A DNA stretch of 64,000 bases. Origin: Costus lasius (taxonomy: Eukaryota > Streptophyta > Magnoliopsida > Zingiberales > Costaceae). The notes below the pieces were generated by a model. It was not told where the DNA came from, ran no database searches, and saw only the letters and a program-made list of their open reading frames with translations. The position numbers were made by a program, and so were the translations under genes. Below are positions 59,660 to 64,000 of this stretch, piece by piece. Each line of letters begins with the position of its first letter. Positions within the stretch are counted from its first letter, which is position 1. Location of the stretch: assembly GCA_027563935.2 (NCBI GenBank), contig CM050447.1, positions 83,747,461 to 83,811,460 of the forward strand, given 5' to 3'.

Positions 59660-61254
59660 CCTCAAGGAGGGGGCGGCTAGGGTCTCTTTTATAAGAGCAA
59701 GAGGCGGTTTGGGGGAGTATGGCAAGTGTTGACAATTACTGCATGATTCTAGGAGATTATCCAATCAAATATATTGATCAAATGCTTAGTACCATATGCG
59801 CATAAGCCTTGGCTAAGCAAGCTCATGCCACATGCACCCACATCAGCCCATATGAGGCAATAGATTCGTGCATGTGCAATGACAAGGACAAGCCATCATG
59901 AATCCTTGCCTAAATTGGCTTGGGCGAAAATCCTACTTGAATTAGGATTCTAATTAAGTAAATAATCAGCCCCACTTGCTTAAATCATATCTCAATTAAT
60001 ATCTTATGTGATTAGATCAGATTCTAAATCAAATCAATCACAAGAAGATACCTAATCAAGAAGCATGCGCCACTCCTAATCCAATTAGGAGTCTTCAGGC
60101 GCCTATATGATAAAATTCTCCCCATTATACCCTTTAAGCCTCTTAGCACTTCATTACAACTTATTAGCAGGCCCAACTATGCAATGGGCCTAGCCCAAAG
60201 TCTATTATGCATGTTAACCAAGCTATTGGATCCAATCTAAATTAACCCAAGGTCAAATGAGCCTAACCATGGTTAATTTGGTCAATATGCCAAAAATGGA
60301 AGTTGGCTCTAATAAGTTTCTTCCATCTCATTAGGCCCATTGGCACTGACGAAATCTCCCAGATAGATCCGAGTTATCCAATAACTCGATCTAAAGGCTA
60401 CCTGATCAATACGAGAACTCGAGTATCTTGGTGTGTGACCCTATAGGTTCCTCTGACGTTGACCGAAGGTCACCACAAGCAATGAGTGGCACCTAGCAGT
60501 GCATAGCTGCTACCCATGTCATCGGAATGGATATCGACATCGACATCCCCATCTTCGCGACTAGGTATAGATACATTACAGTCCCTTTGCCGAACTGATA
60601 TCCGATTGGACAAGTGTGTCATCACTCATTTTTACCCAATCACATGGTCATGACTAAATCAGGTTCTCACCTGGGTTTGGCCATACACTTTCAGTCATAA
60701 ACTATAGAGGAGCTCCATGGATATCATGCTTCCCTAAGGAAGGGGCAAATCCTTTGTCTGTACATTGATCTTCTAATATGGGTCGTGACACACTCAATGT
60801 CAACCGTTATGACCTCCCAATTACGGTGAGGTGTTAGGTTGCATCAAAGCATGTCCCTAACCATATAGAAGAGTCAATGACCTCAAGTCCAAGTTACAAT
60901 GTCTCTCATATCACTTGTGAGGTTAACTCATGACACAAAGTCATTACCTAGAGCGGGTCGGTCCAGTATATCCACCACTGATATACTCATGTGTCTGCGT
61001 TAGCACCGCGTGCCTAACCAGCCCACATACCAGTCTCACAAGTACCATAGCTATCCCATATCCACTAAGGTACATTGACAGGGACAATAGTTTGAGCACA
61101 GATCCAATCTGTCTCCAGGGACATTATCATGTAAGTACATAAACGCAGATGTAGACAAACATAGATAATTACAATGCCATAATGATATATAAATATCTGA
61201 GTGAAGTAGTACAAAGATGGACCAATACTAGGTCTCAGGGCATATACACCAACA
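59660..61254 (-). repeat. D 5' LTR, part 2
   Basis: 1595 bp completing the D 5' LTR and ending ATATACACCAACA before TSD TCAGT. The 12-bp palindrome is altered by one base (GTTTGGCCATAC at 60675-60686). Confidence 0.93.
59687..59693 (-). promoter_or_regulatory. TATA box of D 5' LTR
   Basis: The minus strand reads TATAAAA at the position equivalent to the E TATA box. It now faces a promoter split by the 37-kb insertion A, so U5 and the coding region are far away. Confidence 0.6.
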
Positions 61255-61660
61255 TCAGTAGCCTATGAGTTGTGATTAAAAGACATATCTTCAATTCAAA
61301 GCTTTTCTACACAACTAAAAAAGTTTGCTATCTCAAAGTTCACAGGAACTAAAATATATCAAGATCTAAGAGTCCTATGTATAGACAAATAGATGAATCA
61401 AATAAACTCAGAATTTTCAGAATTTAAATAGAAACATTATCCAACACCAATCAATCAAATTGTTTTTTGTTTTTCAGAATAAAAACAAAAACAAATTCAA
61501 AATTTTCAAATATCACAATTCTGTCACAACTGTGAAAATCCAAAACCTGCAAAAACAAAAAACAAAGTTAAATCTAAAATAAATAAAACTTAGTCTAGCA
61601 ATAGTAACAACTATTTTTATATTAACAAAACTAAGGCCCCCGGCAACGGCGCCAAAAACT
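61255..61660 (-). other. F leader and primer region
   Basis: About 400 bp of AT-rich sequence between the F primer site and the D insertion. I see no gene. The gag start should lie near the D insertion site. Confidence 0.6.
61637..61654 (-). other. F primer binding site (tRNA-Asp type)
   Basis: The minus strand reads TGGCGCCGTTGCCGGGGG, complementary over all but the last base to the 3' end of plant tRNA-Asp(GTC), the primer of Athila-like gypsy elements. It lies six bases from the LTR. Confidence 0.85.
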
Positions 61661-63324
61661 TGTTGTAGTCCGCAAGTACACAGATACTCGAAGTAATAAA
61701 GAAAGATATCAAACCATAGAGACCTTATTGTTAACTACCAAATAGTTATTTTCTCACTAGCTAAGGAAATCGAATATGATGCAAGTAAACGATAGGAAAG
61801 TGCACGAAATATCTAAGAGAGAAACTGGGACTAGGGTTTCACCCTCCTTAATTTCAATGACTAGATAGGAATGGAGGTCGTCAGTCTAATTTTATCATGA
61901 TAAAGATTTAATTTACTTCAAAAAAGGGTCATCTCGCTCTCGCGCATACAATCATACAAAGGACCAATCCTCACTCTCGTGCAAGATCTATCCAATGCTG
62001 AAAATAAGTAAATCATTGAACAAAGAACTCAAGGATCACTCTCGTGCACCCGAATTCTAAGTCAATCATCTCATGTGGAAACTCAAGGATCACTCTCATG
62101 CATCCTGAAACTCATCACAAGTTCTACTTAAGGTTTTTCAACGTTCTGATCCTCACTCTCGTGCAGGATCTTCACGTCTAACACATTAACTCAATCCAAA
62201 GGATTAGAAAATCAACATGGCAATAAAGTCACTAAAAATTAGAATTCAAAGAACAAACCTAATCTCTTACGATAAGTTCCAAGCTCGATGAATTTAGGGT
62301 TCCAAATTTCACAATCAACCTCTCAGTCTATTTCGTAAATTTCTAAAACATGTTGATATTTATAAAACTGAGGAGAATTAAGCGAAAGTCATCACATAAA
62401 CAGAATTATCATAACAAAATTATCATGACAAAAATAATCAATGTCTAGTCATATAAAATCAAGGGGATTACACCCCCCATGTCTCAAAAGATGTCTAAGC
62501 TAACATGGAAGAGAGATTATAGTAAACCATAATTTTAGATGATCAGAATTCGAGAAGGGGAGAAAAGTCACAAAACACGGCGTAATACTTGATGAACACG
62601 GTGAATAGTGGTGACGCCCACTGTTTCATTGAGTTCTCCCTCGATTAGACTCCTTTCGATCTAAAACTTCTGAGGTATCCTCCTCCCCTCTAGGTGAAGC
62701 TTTCGTGTAAAAATCGTAGCCTGAGGTGGTATCTCCGCCTCTCGGCATGAGGCTAAACCCTAAGGGCGCCTCCCTCGATTACTCTCTGGATTCTTTGTAA
62801 AAATTTGGGCTTTTAGTTCCTTTATCTTCTACTCATTGAGACGAGTCTGTAGCTTCTTTTGGATCTCAATTTGGTGCCCTAAATCTCAAGATATCATCTT
62901 TTGAAGTTTGCGGCGGAAAAATCGAGAAACTGGGCCAAAATTACAGTACTGTGGAAATAATTATGGCAGTGCTGTAATTTCCTCAAAAACTCAGAAACTT
63001 TCGGGTTGAAATCATCCAAAAATACGGTACCATAAAATTTTGGACCAAAATTGCGGTAGTGCCGTAATTTCTCAAACTTGTTTCGATTTGCATGAAAATT
63101 GACGGGTAGCTTCATTTTGACTTCTAGAATCCATTGGTGTGCTCAAATCTTCCAAAATCCATCAAAATATGACACTTTTTACCTGAAAATGATGAAAAAT
63201 AAGAAATGGTGTAGATTCCGCAATATTTGACAATTAAGGCTCAAAGACAAGCAAAAGGGCATAAATATGACATAAAAAGGCCAATGAAATGATACAAAAT
63301 ACACTATGAATTTTGGTGTCATCA
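61661..63324 (-). repeat. F 5' LTR
   Basis: 1664 bp. The sense strand begins TGATGACACCAAAATTC and ends GGACTACAACA. Two internal repeat types: CACTCTCGTGCA-like motifs (about 61931, 61971, 62036, 62090 and 62156), and dyad units with TACGGTA/GCCGTAA near 62936-63085 that recur inside F at 11585-11945. The boundaries rest on TG..CA, the adjacent primer site and the switch to copia leader at 63325; the second LTR is not in the window. Confidence 0.8.
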
Positions 63325-63620
63325 ATTGGCTGGCAATTTTGTTAGATTAAGAGACCCATCCAGTCCAGAGGACACAATGCTCGTCCTACTTGACAAAACT
63401 ACATGCGCCTATGATCTTAAATCAATAAAAAAAAAATAATCCAAAAATTTGATAATCCAAAAGAAATAGAATAGGGGATAGGCGTATGAAACCTACAATT
63501 TTTCTTACTTTTAGAAAAACCGTGAGTCACATGCAATTTTAAAGAAAAATACATATGACACGTGAGCACTCAAGAAGGCAATAATCACCGTTCGAGTGTC
63601 GAAAGTCGCTCTGATACCAC
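63325..63620 (-). other. H leader fragment (copia family I)
   Basis: Matches the D leader near 21650-21938 and, in reverse, the E leader from about 4122 down to the primer site (for example GGCAATTTTGTTAGATT). F interrupts it at 63324/63325. Confidence 0.85.
63608..63619 (-). other. H primer binding site (iMet tRNA)
   Basis: The minus strand reads TGGTATCAGAGC, one base from the LTR edge, as in D. Confidence 0.93.
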
Positions 63621-64000
63621 TATTGGAAAACCCCGGGGATTTTAAAAATTCTACATACATCAGAGATACAAGCGAAAGCAAATCTCCAAAACAGGCTAGT
63701 CCCAAAAACACAGAAGATCGATGCTTGCAAGGGGATCGACACGGTGATGCAGGAGGACCTTCCATGATAGCTCCAGAACCAGAGAAACTTAGCTATTCTA
63801 TGGATTTCCCTCCAGACAAGGTTCCACCTCTGTTAAAAAGTTGAAAGTGCCCGACGCAATCACGATTAGGCGATCTCAATGTTCAAGTCAACCACCAGAT
63901 CGATTTGTGGGCACCATCAGTCCATTATCAACCCATAGGTAGGTGTTGCGACCCATGTGCTTGGCACCTAGGCCACCTGATGCCCCGATCAATGATCGCT
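63621..64000 (-). repeat. H 5' LTR, partial, diverged
   Basis: Plus reading starts TATTGGAAAACCCCGGGG, the D/E LTR end with TA in place of TG. It matches D (21939 onward) to about 63745, then becomes unrelated to any LTR in the window. The rest may be a variant U5, a captured sequence or another insertion. A 25-codon open stretch at 63759-63844 is unrecognised. Confidence 0.65.

Larger units (their letters stand above)
13295..61254 (-). mobile_element. Element D: Ty1/copia family I, gag-deleted, split by insertions
   Basis: Minus-strand copia with TSD TCAGT at 13290-13294 and 61255-61259. Its own sequence is 13295-22422 (minus S1) plus 59660-61254. The LTRs are about 2.09 kb and 2.08 kb once S1 and A are removed, and are related to those of E. 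The interior is only about 4.9 kb because most of gag is gone, and pol has many lesions, so any mobility would have needed proteins from another copy. Confidence 0.95.
1..63324 (-). mobile_element. Element F: gag-only Ty3/gypsy derivative, 3' end off window
   Basis: Large non-autonomous LTR element on the minus strand. Its 5' LTR is 61661-63324, and a tRNA-Asp-type primer site follows at 61637-61654. The remaining own sequence is 61255-61660, 11352-13294 and 1-1916; the rest is younger insertions E and D. It has a decayed gag with one CCHC knuckle but no protease, reverse transcriptase or integrase that I can recognise, as in LARD or gag-only elements. The tRNA-Asp primer and gag style suggest the Athila/Tat side of Ty3/gypsy; that placement is inference. 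F sits in the leader of copia element H: bases 63325 onward match copia I leader sequence. Confidence 0.75.

Noticed and set aside
1..64000. CRISPR array, phage, operon or ribosome binding sites
   Set aside because: The window is plant retrotransposon DNA; no regularly spaced short repeats with unique spacers and no bacterial gene layout were seen.

Overview
The window looks like nuclear DNA of a flowering plant with a repeat-rich genome. It carries Ty1/copia elements primed by initiator-Met tRNA, a chromodomain Ty3/gypsy element of the Del/Tekay type, and a gag-only gypsy derivative primed by tRNA-Asp. I see no host gene, tRNA, rRNA or CRISPR. I cannot name the species. Element boundaries were found by matching repeats, TG..CA ends, primer sites and 5-bp target-site duplications (TSDs) by eye.

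Almost every base belongs to one stack of nested LTR retrotransposons, six layers deep. Layer 0 is H, a minus-strand copia of which only 63325-64000 is in view. Layer 1 is F, a minus-strand gypsy derivative (from before base 1 to 63324), inserted in the leader of H. Layer 2 is two copia family I elements in F: E (plus, 1917-11346, TSD AATAC) and D (minus, 13295-61254, TSD TCAGT). Layer 3 is in the LTRs of D: solo LTR S1 (14308-15992, TSD CAATG) and copia family II element A (minus, 22423-59654, TSD ATAAG). Layer 4 is in A: gypsy element G (minus, 23551-31759) and copia family II element B (minus, 34687-56344, TSD CCGCG). Layer 5 is in B: solo LTR S2 (39158-40868, TSD TTGCA), intact copia element C (minus, 44122-53244, TSD GACCT) and solo LTR S3 (53496-55219, TSD AAATC).

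C is the only apparently functional element. It has one uninterrupted 1293-residue Gag-Pol frame, a primer site, a polypurine tract and 1701-bp LTRs in which I found two mismatches. The others are broken by stops, frameshifts or deletions. LTR-pair divergence falls with depth (E about 2%, A about 1%, G about 0.5%, B about 0.4%, C about 0.1%), as nesting order requires.

The main unexplained signals are non-coding. Three short stem-loops lie in the leader of every copia element, with arm sequences that change while pairing is kept. Dyad-symmetric motifs in the LTRs are conserved or change in a compensatory way. About 80-bp dyad-bearing tandem repeats are shared between the LTR and the interior of F.
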